From Chrysogorgia sp. JL179-B06 (Eukaryota; Cnidaria; Anthozoa; Scleralcyonacea; Chrysogorgiidae), in NCBI GenBank assembly GCA_035772405.1, contig JAYKKM010000052.1, forward strand, positions 199,001 through 263,000: a DNA stretch of 64,000 nucleotides. The letters are read 5' to 3'. A program made the translations under genes and the position numbers. Numbering within the stretch: position 1 is the first letter of the stretch; each line of letters starts with the position of its first letter. The notes below the pieces were generated by a model. That model worked only from the letters and a program-made list of their open reading frames with translations, made no database searches and had not been told where the DNA came from. Of this stretch, positions 34,400 to 45,564 are shown in pieces.

Positions 34400-35840
34400 G
34401 TTTATGCTTAAAAGAGATCTGCCTAAAAGACAGAGAAGCCATGTAGGGATTGAACTCTACACATATGGAAATGGTACGCACTGCAGGTCAAGCAAACTTG
34501 CTCTAGTACGGCATCCAATCTCAGCACGGGTATTAGACAAGAACTTAAACGTGTGTTTAATACAGAGGGGCATCAGGATTAATTATAAAATGTTAAAAAG
34601 CAATAATTGCTTCCATCAAATCAGTTATTGCGATCCATTTGAGTTTAGAGAAAAGACTTACAGAAGGTTGTGAAAAATCAGCAGATAAAATAATTCGAGC
34701 AGCACGTTTCTGTATAAGTGGAGTAGACGTAATAAGAGAGTATGGGAACAGTTTCCCCAAGCAGTTGAGCAATAGATGAAGTGGTTATATACTTATATGT
34801 ATGCAAGAATTATAAAGCGTAAAGTACACTCGTGAGTAAGAAAGGTTTAATACGTCGTATAGTAACAGTCTTTTTTGTATAATCTATTTAGAGGACCTTC
34901 CTGAAAATCACGTAATGTGAGTGAGGCCTCCTCTGGAAATATTAAATACATACATACAAACATACATACTGCTAATTTTATTGCAGATGTTTCCAGCGTC
35001 ACACCAAGTACTTTTGCATGGTGACTTGACTTGTTCAATTAGTTTACCACTAATGATAACATTGAGAGACAAGTCTGACAATACTTTCTGAGGTGTAGGG
35101 ACTTGGTGTTATTTTGATCTGCCAAGCAGACACACCAATGGCAACATGGTTCAACTCAGAACTAATATCACAGACAGAAGAACCAGATACTAAGATGTAG
35201 TATTATCAGCAAACATAGTCAGATTTATATCGGGGGTAGTTGCAAGGGTAGGCATTAATAAATAAAAGAAAGAAAAGTGGACAAAGAATGCTTCCCTGTG
35301 GTATACCATCTGATAGAGAAAGTTTGTCAGATAACTTTGGGAACGACCAGTAAGGTAGGAATGAAACCAATCCAAAGCTGGAGAAGAACAACCGTAAATA
35401 TACGAAGCTTAGAGATTAGTATATTCTCCTAGTGTCCATATTGCTGAGTATTTTATCAGAAAAATCAGCAACGGCAAGTTCGCATGAACGGAACTTTCTA
35501 AATCCGAACTGAGAATCTGTAAATAACTCATCCTCCATAAGAAAATTGTAGAAGTTGGAACGATCAAAGATCCAACCATATTTAAACAATGCTGAGACCT
35601 TTGCGATTTTCCATGCACATGCCATCTGGAAAAACACCTGAAGAAAGGCTAAGATTAAAAATCGCCGTTAATGAAGGTGAAATTGATGAGGCGGCAATTT
35701 TTAAAAATAGCTGTTGAGTCCATCCAATCCAGCAGCCTTACCAGAAGATAGATGTTTAAGACTCGAGCTAACAAAATCCTCTGTAACTAAAGGAATATTG
35801 AAGGATATGTCGGTCGGAAGCTAAGAGTTTACGAGATCGG
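34400..35840 (-). pseudogene. LINE reverse transcriptase, heavily frameshifted
   Basis: On the minus strand, in order: SSGKAAGLDGLN-like sequence near 35740, FFQMACAWKIAKVSALFKYG (35637), DSQFGFRKFRSCELAVADFS, WFHSYLTGRSQSYLTN, DGIPQGSILCPLFFLLFINA (35300), MFADNT (active site decayed from FADD), KVLGVTLETS (34990) and YCSTAWGNCSHTLLLRLLHL (34770). This is the RT of a non-LTR element distinct from the 28-kb LINE. Each motif sits in a different frame, so at least five indels have accumulated. Confidence 0.8.
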
Positions 35841-35911
35841 AATTAAGGTTGTTCAAGTTTATAACCTATGGATGGTTTAATAAACCATAGTTTGTCTATT
35901 AAACAATTCAT

Positions 35912-37127
35912 GGATTGTTTATAAATAATCCAGGGATGGTTTAATAAACCATGAATTTTTGTTAAATAATCCAAGGATTATTTGCGAGCGCCAAATGTAA
36001 AAAAATATAGCACGCAGGAAAGAGCCTGGGTACAGCGTCCTGCGTGCCGGGGGAGAAGTAAACAGTACCAAAAGACGCCAAACTTTGACTGTCCTTTTAC
36101 TGTCAAATATGAATAATTCATCGGGAAATAACGTTACGAACGTACAGTCCGTGTCGAGTAGTCAATGCTCTAACACAGAAAGTAGAACAGAAAGTCGTCC
36201 TTCCATATCGACAATAACAAGCCGAGTTGTCGACACGAAATACCTGTATACGAACTAATGAAGGCCACGAGTTACGCCGAATAATGCAATGATGACAATC
36301 GTATTTGGTAGCTGTGAAGTTGTGAGTTATTTAGTTGGGTTTTTTTCTGTGTAATAATTATTTAGCAAGCTCCCGATAGCAGCAGATTGGATTCGCCAGC
36401 GGCCCAGCGCCTGTTTTAAGTCCATTGCCTTCAGCATTTTTGTTAGTACGCGCCAGTTCACTAAGCCGGTGCCTCAGGACAACGTATAAACAACAACGTG
36501 AGTGGTAGACAAAGCGCAAAACGTCGGGGTTTGTCGGTCATGTGAGACCTGGAACAACGATATGGTTTGTCTGCCGTACTCCCGCGACAGAAATTTATCT
36601 ATCCCGAGGGGAAAGCGACGTGGTTTATTGGCCGAAAGGGGACTCTCATTACTTGAACGCGTGTACTATTACGCTGAAGGCAATGGACAAAAAAACCATA
36701 GAAATAACTTACAACTTGAAAAAACTCGAAATATTCACAGCTAAGTCATAAGATTGTCATCATATGCATTGTATTAGCTTAGCTCGTGGCCTTCATTCGT
36801 GTTGACAACTCGGCTTGTTATTGTCGATATGGAAGGACGACTTTCTGCACTACTTTCTGTGTTAGAGCATTGACTGTTCGACACGCACTGTATGAGCCGT
36901 GCGATTTCATGAAGGACGTTCCCGATGAATTATTCATATTTGATAGTAAAAGGTTGACGTCTTTTGGTACTGTTTACTTCTCCCCCGGCACGCAGGACGC
37001 TGTACCCAGGTTTTTTTACATTTGGCGGCAGCCATCTTTCTTTTACATTTGGCGCGCGCAAATAATCCTTGGATTATTCAACAAAAATTCATGGTTTATT
37101 AAACCCTGGATTATTTATAAACAATCC
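35912..37127. mobile_element. 1.2-kb foldback element with about 450-bp arms
   Basis: The left arm 35912-36440 and right arm 36665-37127 are complementary almost throughout, including GGATTGTTTATAAATAATCC at the ends, CGCAGGACGCTGTACCCAGG-type sequence and GTCCATTGCCTTCAGC near the centre. An 80-bp insertion (36345-36419) interrupts the left arm. The loop, about 36465-36640, is unique. No transposase is visible, so it is non-autonomous. It lies directly against the truncated 5' end of the first BEL/Pao element. Confidence 0.85.
36502..36751 (+). other. Unassigned open frame in the foldback loop
   Basis: Two overlapping frames span the loop. The second reads RPGTTIWFVCRTPATEIYLS and GDSHYLNACTITLKAMDKKT. 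It looks protein-like in composition but matches nothing I know and extends into the arm sequence. Possibly a captured host fragment; unproven. Confidence 0.25.
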
Positions 37128-37139
37128 GTTTATAAATAA

Positions 37140-39896
37140 TGTCCTTATTCGCTTTCGACGTGCCCCTGTAGCTATTTCTGCAGATATCTCCCACATGTTC
37201 GACCATATACCGTCCATATCACAGATTTCTGTGGAGAAATTCGGATGATACGAAAGAGCCTGATGTGTACGAATTCCTCCGTCTACCTTTTGGAAATGCA
37301 GCGTCTCCATTCTGTGCTCAACATGTTGTACACACGCATGCCCAAGCTAATAGTGAAGAGAAACTTAAAGCTGCTGATACCGTCGATAATTCGATGTATG
37401 TGGATGACGTCCTGGATTCCTGCGAGCCAGTCCGGGAAGCTAGTAACTTGCGACGCGACATGTCAGAACTGCTATATGGAGCGGGATTCCAACTAAGAAA
37501 ATGGCGTTGGAACGAAGTGTCGGTGATCGAGGATGTGCCTGTTGAAGATCGGTTACCCGGCGTAGAGACTGGCGAAGCAAAAAACCTACCGACATTAAAG
37601 ACCTTGGGCGTAATGTGGAACGCAGACGCTGACACGTTTACCTTTCATGTCGAGCCACCACAGAAATCCGAAGCGTCAACAAAGAGAAACGTGTTGAGCT
37701 GTATTGCCTCACTGTTCGATCCTCTCCAATTCTTGTCTCCGTTCACCATACGAGGCAAGCTATTGATGCAAGAAATTTTGGCAACAGGTTTGGATTGGAA
37801 TGACTTTGTACCAGGCAATCTCGAGTCCAAGTGGAAGGAATGGATCGACGAGCTGCCAGAATTATTAACGGTGTGCATCCCATGTTGTCTACGTATCGCA
37901 AATCCGACAAACCTTCAACTACTGTATATTTTTTCAGATGCCTCCAACGTTCGATACTCCGACCACACACCGACTTCACGTCTAATTGTCTCGAAAAGCC
38001 GCGTATCACCAGTCAAGGCAGTGACAATACCACGACTTGAGTTGACGGGCGCTGTGCTTGCTACTCGGTTGGCAATGAGCCTCACAAGAGTACTTACAGT
38101 CGAGAAGGTCACATTCTGGACAGATTCGACAAACGTACTCTATTGGGTACGTAACCAAAGTCGAAACTTCAAACCGTTTGTTGCTAATCGAATTGGAGAG
38201 ATACAAAGGAACACAAATCTAGACCAGTGGCGACACATTCCTGGAGCCTATCGGCCTCACAGCTGTCTCAGAGCAAGATGTGGATGGAGGGACCCGAGAT
38301 CATGAAGAAGGACGAGTCATCTTGGCCTGAAAGGTTACCCGGTAACCCAAAGGACGAGGCAGAGAAGTGCGAGCAACGAAAGAAGAACCTTACGTTCGTG
38401 ACAGAACAACCTTCAGACCAAGACGAACGCCTCCGACCAGAATCGTTTTTCAAGCCTCTCTCGTTTAACCCATATCGCAGCTTGGTCAAAACGTTTTGTG
38501 ATGAACTGTCGAATACCTAAGAAACAAAGAAAAGGAAGCAACGTACTCGAATGCAACGAGATCACAGATGCTGAGACGTTCTGGATACGTCGAGCTCAAA
38601 CCGAAGCCATTCCCGACGGAGGAAAAGAGAAGAGTCTGAATAGAATTACCCCTCAACGAGACAACAATGGACTAGTTCGAGTAAATGGGCGCCTTCGCTA
38701 CGCTAACGACCTTCCCTACGATGTCAGACACCCGATACTTCTATCGTGGACCGACATGAGAAGCTTGGTCATAACTCAGGCGTAGAACACCTTCTGACAG
38801 AAATGCGTTCAAGATTTTGGGTGATCAAAGGGAGAACAAGCACGAAATGTAGTCGAAACATGCCGTGAATGTCGCAGAAGATTCAAAGCAAAACCGGCAG
38901 GTCAAATAATGGCTCCACTTCCAAGACCTAGACTACAGCTGCCCCTTCGAGCATTTGCACGTATTGGAACTGATTACTGTGTGGGCCATTTCGTACGAAG
39001 CAAGGTCGCTCCAGATCAAGAGCCAAGAGATACATGTGCCGAGCAGAGGTTGAAGAGATGATTTTCTCTTTGTCAAGCGCTTGAACTAGCTGACGTAGTT
39101 CTTTTTCTGCTGCCACGAAGTTTGATCTATTGTCTGATACGACGTAAGCTGGGGTCTCCCTCCTTGATGTCATTCGGCTGAAGGCGTTAAGGAATGCTTC
39201 CATATCTAACGAGTATGTCATCTCTAGATGCACGGCTTGTGTAGCAAGACCAGCAGCCTATAGAATGGAGATTTAATCAACCGTCAGCACCCCACTTTGG
39301 AGGAGTGTTCGAGGCTATGATCAAGAGTGCGAAGAAACCATTGACGGAAATTCTTGGAAACGCAGAAGTCACCGATGAAAAGCTGCACACTGCGATTTGT
39401 GGAGCCGAAGGCTTGATGAATTATCGGCCTATAACGTACGTTAGTGCCGATCCAGACGATATGGTGCCTTTAACACCAAATCATTTTATTATTGGCCAAC
39501 TCGGAGGGAAATTCGCCCCGAAGCCCTTGACAACGATCAGCAAATCAATCCCGAGAAACGATGGTGACGTATTCAACAGCTCTTGGGGCAGTTCTACCAA
39601 AACTAAATGTACGAGGAAAATAGTTTCATCCAAAACGGAATCTCAAAACAGGAGATGTGGTTCTAGTCATCGATCCGAACGCCAAGCGTGGAGAGTGGCC
39701 TCTTGGACGAATACTTAAAGCGTATCCCGGAGAATATGGACTAGTGCGTGTGGTTGACGTGAAAGTTGGAAAGAACACTTACAGACGTCCAGTACACCGC
39801 CTCGGTCCCCTGGAGATCGATGATAAAACTAGAGAATTAAATACAAGACATTGCCAAAGATTTTTAGATACCTGTACCTTTCAAATAGACAAATAA
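37140..39896 (+). pseudogene. BEL/Pao retrotransposon 1: RT, RNase H, integrase
   Basis: 5'-truncated at the foldback element. RT: RFRRAPVAISADISHMFDHI (first catalytic Asp), a frameshift near 37215, then VYEFLRLPFGNAASPFCAQH and MYVDDVLDS with the YVDD pair intact. RNase H: LLYIFSDASN, IPRLELTGAVLATR and FWTDSTNVLYWVRNQ (37915-38150). The integrase zinc-binding and linker part (GLVRVNGRLRYANDLPYDVR, HLLTEMRSRFWVIKG) crosses further frameshifts at about 38280, 38500 and 38790. The integrase core is interrupted by an inverted block (39043-39252). It resumes with IEWRFNQPSAPHFGGVFEAM and ends with the DUF5641-like GEWPLGRILKAYPGEYGLVR to a stop at 39896. Gag and protease are missing. Dead copy. 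Confidence 0.85.
39043..39252 (-). pseudogene. Inverted block of the BEL-1 integrase core
   Basis: On the minus strand it reads LATQAVHLEMTYSLDMEAFL, TPAYVVSDNRSNFVAAEKEL and QALDKEKIISSTSAR. These are the central integrase residues (SDN holds the second catalytic Asp) that should lie between SRAKRYMC (plus, ending 39042) and IEWRFN (plus, from 39253). The block fits the gap exactly but in reverse. Confidence 0.85.
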
Positions 39897-39940
39897 ATAC
39901 AAATACATTGGTTGATTTAGACGAATGTTATATCACATTC

Positions 39941-40240
39941 GAGAGGGGGATGTTTTAGCATTATATACTTTTGTCTACTTTATTTTTAATACCTAATACG
40001 TAATCTTATACTACTAGTGCGCTTACGTCAATGTTGATTGGAAAAATAATACTCAGGGAAATTATGTTGATATTTGAGACGACACCAGGTCAAGAGGAGA
40101 GAGAACGGCTGGCCTGGAGAGTATTTTCATTAAAGATTGTTTACGAAAATTACGACTTCTCTGGTACTTTTGTATTTATTGGTGATCAACCTGACGGTTC
40201 TATGCGAGAACACCGTTAACGATTAAACGTATTTTGCTAA
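39941..40240 (+). repeat. Polypurine tract and probable 3' LTR of BEL-1
   Basis: The polypurine tract GAGAGGGGGA (39941-39950) is followed by TGTTTTAGCA, a typical LTR start. The 3' end of the LTR cannot be fixed because the 5' LTR is absent. A TTTTGCTAAAATACG near 40231 may be close to it. Confidence 0.55.
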
Positions 40241-40984
40241 AATACGAAGTCCTCCTTTGTATATTTTTCCTTCAAAAGTTCCCTCAACTTGGGCCGTGTA
40301 GCGCATTTCAGCCATCGTTTTGAACAGACCATATTACAGGCATTCTAGCGTTTTATCGCTTTATCCTGCTAGACAGAGGAAGAAGGGAGGGAAACTCTGT
40401 TTAGCAGGGTACGGCCATCCCCAACCCAAACAAAACGTGTTTACTTTGGTTTTCTCTGTCTTACTTTTAAGAAAAATCCAGGTAAAGTTATGAGAGTATA
40501 GAAGAAAGATTTTTAAGAGAAATAGCACGGCAAAGAAACAGTAAAAACATTTGCCGTCATATGAATTTCTGCCATAATTTAAATATTTTTCTGCCATATT
40601 GCACCCCCTACAATATGGCGGGAAAACCTTGAAGGGTCTAACGTGGTGTAAATATGAAATTTGTAGCTAGCTTGGAACAACTTAATTTGAAAGTGTCATG
40701 TTTTGAATGTTTAGAATTTTCAAAAAATATAATTTTCGTACATCATTTGATGAAGTTGGAATTAAATCCATTGTCGGGAATTAAGCTAAATTTTATAGTT
40801 CCGGAAATAAGTTGATTTAGTTCTAACGGAAGTGACATTGAACTCTGATGTAATGGCTTGCAGGGGGTAAATAAGTGTCAAAAAGACTGTTTATTGATCT
40901 GTCTGAAGTGTGAGCGAGTGAAGTGTGAACGTGATCTGTGAAAAAAAACATTTTGTGATATCTTAAACTAAAGAAATCCGCATA
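40241..40984. other. Non-coding between the two BEL elements
   Basis: Holds the 40707-40775 segment shared with 7410-7487. No gene recognised. Confidence 0.4.
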
Positions 40985-41460
40985 CGTGACACCCGCTGTG
41001 TGGTAGAGCTTCCATGGTCTTTCTTGCTTTTTCACACAGCAATTCCCTCAGATAAGAGAACTTGCTTACTGCAGGTACGCCGCTCTTGTCGATTGTTTCC
41101 GAATACAGGCTCCAAAATCGTGGCCAGTCGGCATAAGTACTGTACCGTTGAATCTGGTGATTTGAAGTTTGGGTAACTTCGCTTGTAATTTGAGCGCGTC
41201 GTTGTTTGTCTGCGCCGATTTGTCTGGTTTAGTAATTTCAGCTTGTAGTTTCACCTTGGCTTCGTGTAGTTTGAGTTCGAATTGTCGTTGTTTTTCGCGC
41301 TCCTAATTCTCTCTTTCGGCTTTCTCGTCACGCTGTTGTTGTTCTATTTTTACGTCTAGTTTTAGCAATCTTGTTTTCGACCTCGGTGTTCCACTTGTCA
41401 ATTTCATTTTCATTGATGCTTTCGGCGATTTCACTAGCTTCAACTTTCCTTCGCTATTTC
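40985..41460 (-). pseudogene. Inverted gag N-terminal part of BEL/Pao element 2
   Basis: On the minus strand: a Lys/Glu-rich segment (QQQRDEKAEREN, one stop, then LKLHEAKVKLQAEITKPDKS), then KLPKLQITRFNGT, a frameshift, and SGVPAVSKFSYLRELLCEKA. This is the start of a Pao-type gag. It should precede the plus-strand gag that begins at about 41460 with SILEDRFRKDSEIVKTYVKE. The piece is therefore reversed in place. Confidence 0.75.
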
Positions 41461-44400
41461 CATTCTCGAGGATCGTTTTCGAAAAGACAGTGAGATTGTG
41501 AAAACGTATGTGAAAGAAATAATGGATCAACCTAACATCGGCTCAGTAAACGTGAAGAAAATAGACGATTTCAACGAGAAATTGGCCAATTGTGTGCAAT
41601 CTCTGGAAACACTTAAACAACTCGACGCAATTAATGGAACAGTGTCTATGATTCTGGATAAGTTTAATAATAATAATAATAAGTTACCTGCTATCAGAGG
41701 AGATCTCGTGAGAAACGATTCAAGCTGGGAAAGTTGGAACTTTATACTGATCCACCAAAGAAACGAGACCGACGAAGCCAAGGGATGGACACAGCAAAAG
41801 AAAAATAAAGGAGCTGAGAGTGTATTGTAATGCCAGTAATCATCGGTCTTCGGGATGCGACTCAGCTAAGACAGCAGAAGAACGCAAGAACATCTTAGCG
41901 ACCAAGAAACTGTGTTTCAATTGCATAGGACCAGCACATCGAGTTTCGGAGTGTAGAAGCACAGCGACTTGTAGGAACTGTTGCAAGAGACATCACACGT
42001 CAATTTGCAACGAGACCAAAGAAGCCAAACCTAAGACAGAACCAGTGTTGGCCGCGCGTGGTCAGGAAGAAAAGGATGTAATATACCCCATAATTCTTGT
42101 TGAAATAGATGGCATCAAGACTCATGCTCTCTTAGACACTGGGGCTGGTACAGTGTAGCTCATGTGCGCCAAGCAAGTAAAGACAAGAAGAGTGGATATG
42201 ATGATTAGTTCCAGAACCACCAAAGTAGAGATATATTCTGCCAATCTAGCTGCGGTCGATGGGAAGTTCAGCACGAAGATCGAGTTATCAAAGGTCGACA
42301 AACCTCAACTTATGATGGCCAACAATCCCAACTACAACGAACTGTTTGAGAAGTACAACCATCTCAAAGGAGTGAAAATTGATGATCCCGACAAGAGAAA
42401 GCAATTCCCAATTCATGTGGTTTTGGGTGCTAGCGAGTATCCAGCCGTCAAGACAGCAACATCACAGAAAGTCGGTTTGCTTGGACAACCTGTTGCAGAA
42501 ACAACACTTCTTGGATGGACCATCATGTCACCAGGGAGAGAAGACGAAGAGAGCCCAGTCCTTTTTACCCAAACTACCACCACAGACTACGAACAGCTCT
42601 GTGCTCTAGATGTACTTGGACTTGCAGACACACACGAAGATGACCAACAAATTGACTACAAGGAATTCCAAGAGCAATTAGAGAGAAATGAAGCTGACTG
42701 GTATCTAACCAATCTACCATGGAAAGGAAATCATCCAACTTTGGCGACAAATGAGATGGGGAGTAAGAGGCAACTGGAACAACTAATTCGAAATATGAAG
42801 AGGGACGGGATTTATGAAGAATACAATGACATTATTCAAGATCAGTTACAGCAAGGCATAATCGAAACAACACCGAAGGAGCCAACTGGTAAGGAATTCT
42901 ATATTCCACACAAGGGCGTGACCAAAAAGGAAGCAGAAAGCACCAAACTTCGCATTGTCTACGATGCATCAGCAAGAGAAACAAACAATCAACCTTCATT
43001 GAATGATTGCCTACACCGCCTCTCCAAAACCAGCTGTGGCCACATCATAGTAAGAGCGAGATTTCATCCACTTCTTCTCACCGGCGACCTCAAGAGAGCC
43101 TTCTTGCAGATCAGAATCAAGAAGGAAGAAACGGACTCTTTACGTTGCATTGGAAAGAGCCAAACAGTGACGAGTTGAAAGTCTACCGGTTTACAAGAGC
43201 ATTATATCTTCGCCATTCCTTCTTGCAGGAGTTCTCCACCAACACCTTGACTCCTGGAAAGATCGGTTCCCAACGCTTGTTGAAGAGTTGCGCAATGGCC
43301 TCTATGTTGATGACCTAATGACCGGTGGTATTACAGTGGAAGAAACCAAAGAAAAGAAGGCGATCACTACAGAAGTGTTTGATGGCACTCGAATGACATT
43401 CAGCTAGAAGCACCCGGAGAATCATCGACTGACTCAGAAGTGACCTACGCCAAACAACAGCTTGGAGGAGGTGAAACACTCGAAGGGAAATTACTGGGCC
43501 TACCTTGGGACAGAGAGCAAGATACCATCAGCATTATCCTCAAGGTAGAAGACTGCACAACAAAGAGGGGTGTCCTCTCCCAACTCGCCCAGATTTACGA
43601 CCCGTTAGGCCTTGTATCACCAACCACGCTGACTGCCAAACTACTATATCGTGACATTTGTGATACCAAGATAGCATGGGATGCAAGACTTCCTGACCCA
43701 CTTCTGAAACGCTGGAAAGATTCGTTGACTGAAAACTTCATTGTACCTCGTCCACTCGCGCCACATCGTCTTCCAACCTCATGCATTCGCTGCAAAGGGT
43801 GATTATCGTCAGTTCGTAGCCAATCGCGTCCAAAAGATTCAAGCAAGTTACCTGTCATCATGTACCAACACAGGAGAATCCTGCCGACCTAGGAAGTAGG
43901 GGAGGAAATGCGGTGAGTAATTCAACTGTGGAGAGAAGGCCCGAAATGGTTAAGAAATCGTTCTGAATGGCCACCAGATGTAACGCTGGAATCTATCGCA
44001 GAAACCAAAGCAGAAGCCAAAGTAAGGCAAGAAATCTTTGCCGCAGTTTCCAACAAGCAAGACGCCTTCGACCTCCTTCTCGATAAGCACAAGCTGCCTA
44101 AAGTTTTAAGAATAGGAGCATCGATACAACGCTTCATTTGGAACTGCAAGAATAAACCACAAGAAAGGAGAGTGGTTCAATCAATACTGAAGCAGTTCAA
44201 CAGCAGAAATTATGGTGGATAAGGCGAGCTCAACAAGCAGCACAACAAGACACGCACTTCCAAGCCGATCAACTCCAGCTAAATCTTCAACTCAACGAGC
44301 AACAGATCCTGGAATGCCGTGGTCGAATTACCGGAGAGTACCCGATATACTGTACCTACAGTACCAGTCAAGCACCCTTTCACATCGCTGTTAGTTTACC

Positions 44401-45564
44401 AAGAACATGTCTTAACTCTGCATGGCGGTGTCGGATTGACAATGGCTAAAGTACAGTACGAGAGTATTATTGGGTTCCGCGACTTCGAAGCTTAGTTAAG
44501 AAGATAAGAAGGAATTGTCATGGGTGTAGAAGATTCCATGTGAAAGCGTTCCACCAGCAACTTTACCAAGTACTCGAACTGAAGGAAGTATGCCAAGGAA
44601 GGAAGTATGTATGTTTCAAGTAGTAGGAGTGGACTTTGCTGGTCCAATCAAGTACCAAATTAAATATAAGAAAGAAAAAAAGCTTATCTGGCTCTGTTTC
44701 TTGTAGTCTGACGACAGCAGTGCATCTAGAGTTGGTAAAGTCGTTGGATGATTTCATCCTATGTTTAAAAACGTTTATTGCAAGAAGAGGAAGACCTGAG
44801 TTAGTTTATTCCGACAACGGAACTACTTTTAAGGCAACAGAAAAATAGTTGCAACAAGTACAAGAAGATGAGAAGTTCAACAGTTTCCTCGCCAGTACGG
44901 GTATAAAGTGGCGTTTCAATCTAAGTCGGGCCCCCTGGTGGGGGCGGGGGGGATTCGAACGACTTATCGGGTTATTCAAGAATGCATTCTACAAAACTAT
45001 CGGAAACGGAACACTCAAATGGCCAGAACTAGAAGAAGTGGTACTGGACGTGGAGGTTACCCTAAACAACCGTCCGCTCACGTATTTGGAAGATGACGTA
45101 CAACAGCCGATCCTGACACCAAATTCGATGCTTCAGATTAACCCGAGCTACCTTCCCGAACTGGAAGCATAGTAGCATACCACATTACCGAAAACGATCT
45201 GAAGAAATGGGCTAAGTTCCTGAAAAGGTGCAAAGAAGTAGTTTGGAAAAGATGGAGCCGAGAGTGCATGCGCAGTTTGCGAGAACAACATCGCCGACCC
45301 GGAGGAGAGGAAGCAACTTACCCCAAAATTGGAGAAGTAGTCATTATTCGAGATGAGCAACAATCAAGAAACCTATGGAAACTGGCCGTGGTAAGTCGAC
45401 TTATCAAGGGGAGAGATGGTATCGTACGGGGAGCGAAATTGAAGACCAGTAAAAGTATCTTGGAAAGTGCCATTCAGCATCTATTTCCCCTGGAGTTGTC
45501 CTGTGATCGAAAGCAAGCCCCACCACTCAACCTTCGTGCCCCTGAACACCGGCAGCAGCTTTAG
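41460..45564 (+). pseudogene. BEL/Pao retrotransposon 2: gag, protease, RT, integrase
   Basis: Gag: VKTYVKEIMDQPNIGSVNVK, then zinc-knuckle-like CFNCIGPAHRVSEC and CRNCCKRHH (41920-41995). Protease: LLDTGAGT (42127), then an in-frame TAG. The DUF1758-like region and RT follow: KLRIVYDASARETNNQPSLN, GDLKRAFLQIRIKKE, a frameshift near 43170, then LYVDDLMTGG (YVDD at 43302-43313). AQIYDPLGLVSPTTLTAKLL follows. RNase H is largely deleted near 43800. Integrase: HGGVGLT, VDFAGPIKYQ (first Asp), YSDNGTTF (second Asp) and FERLIGLFKNAF (Glu). The C-terminal DUF5641-like part, YPKIGEVVIIRDEQQSRNLW, ends at 45564. Sequence and active-site context differ from BEL-1, so it is another family. LTRs not found. 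Confidence 0.85.
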
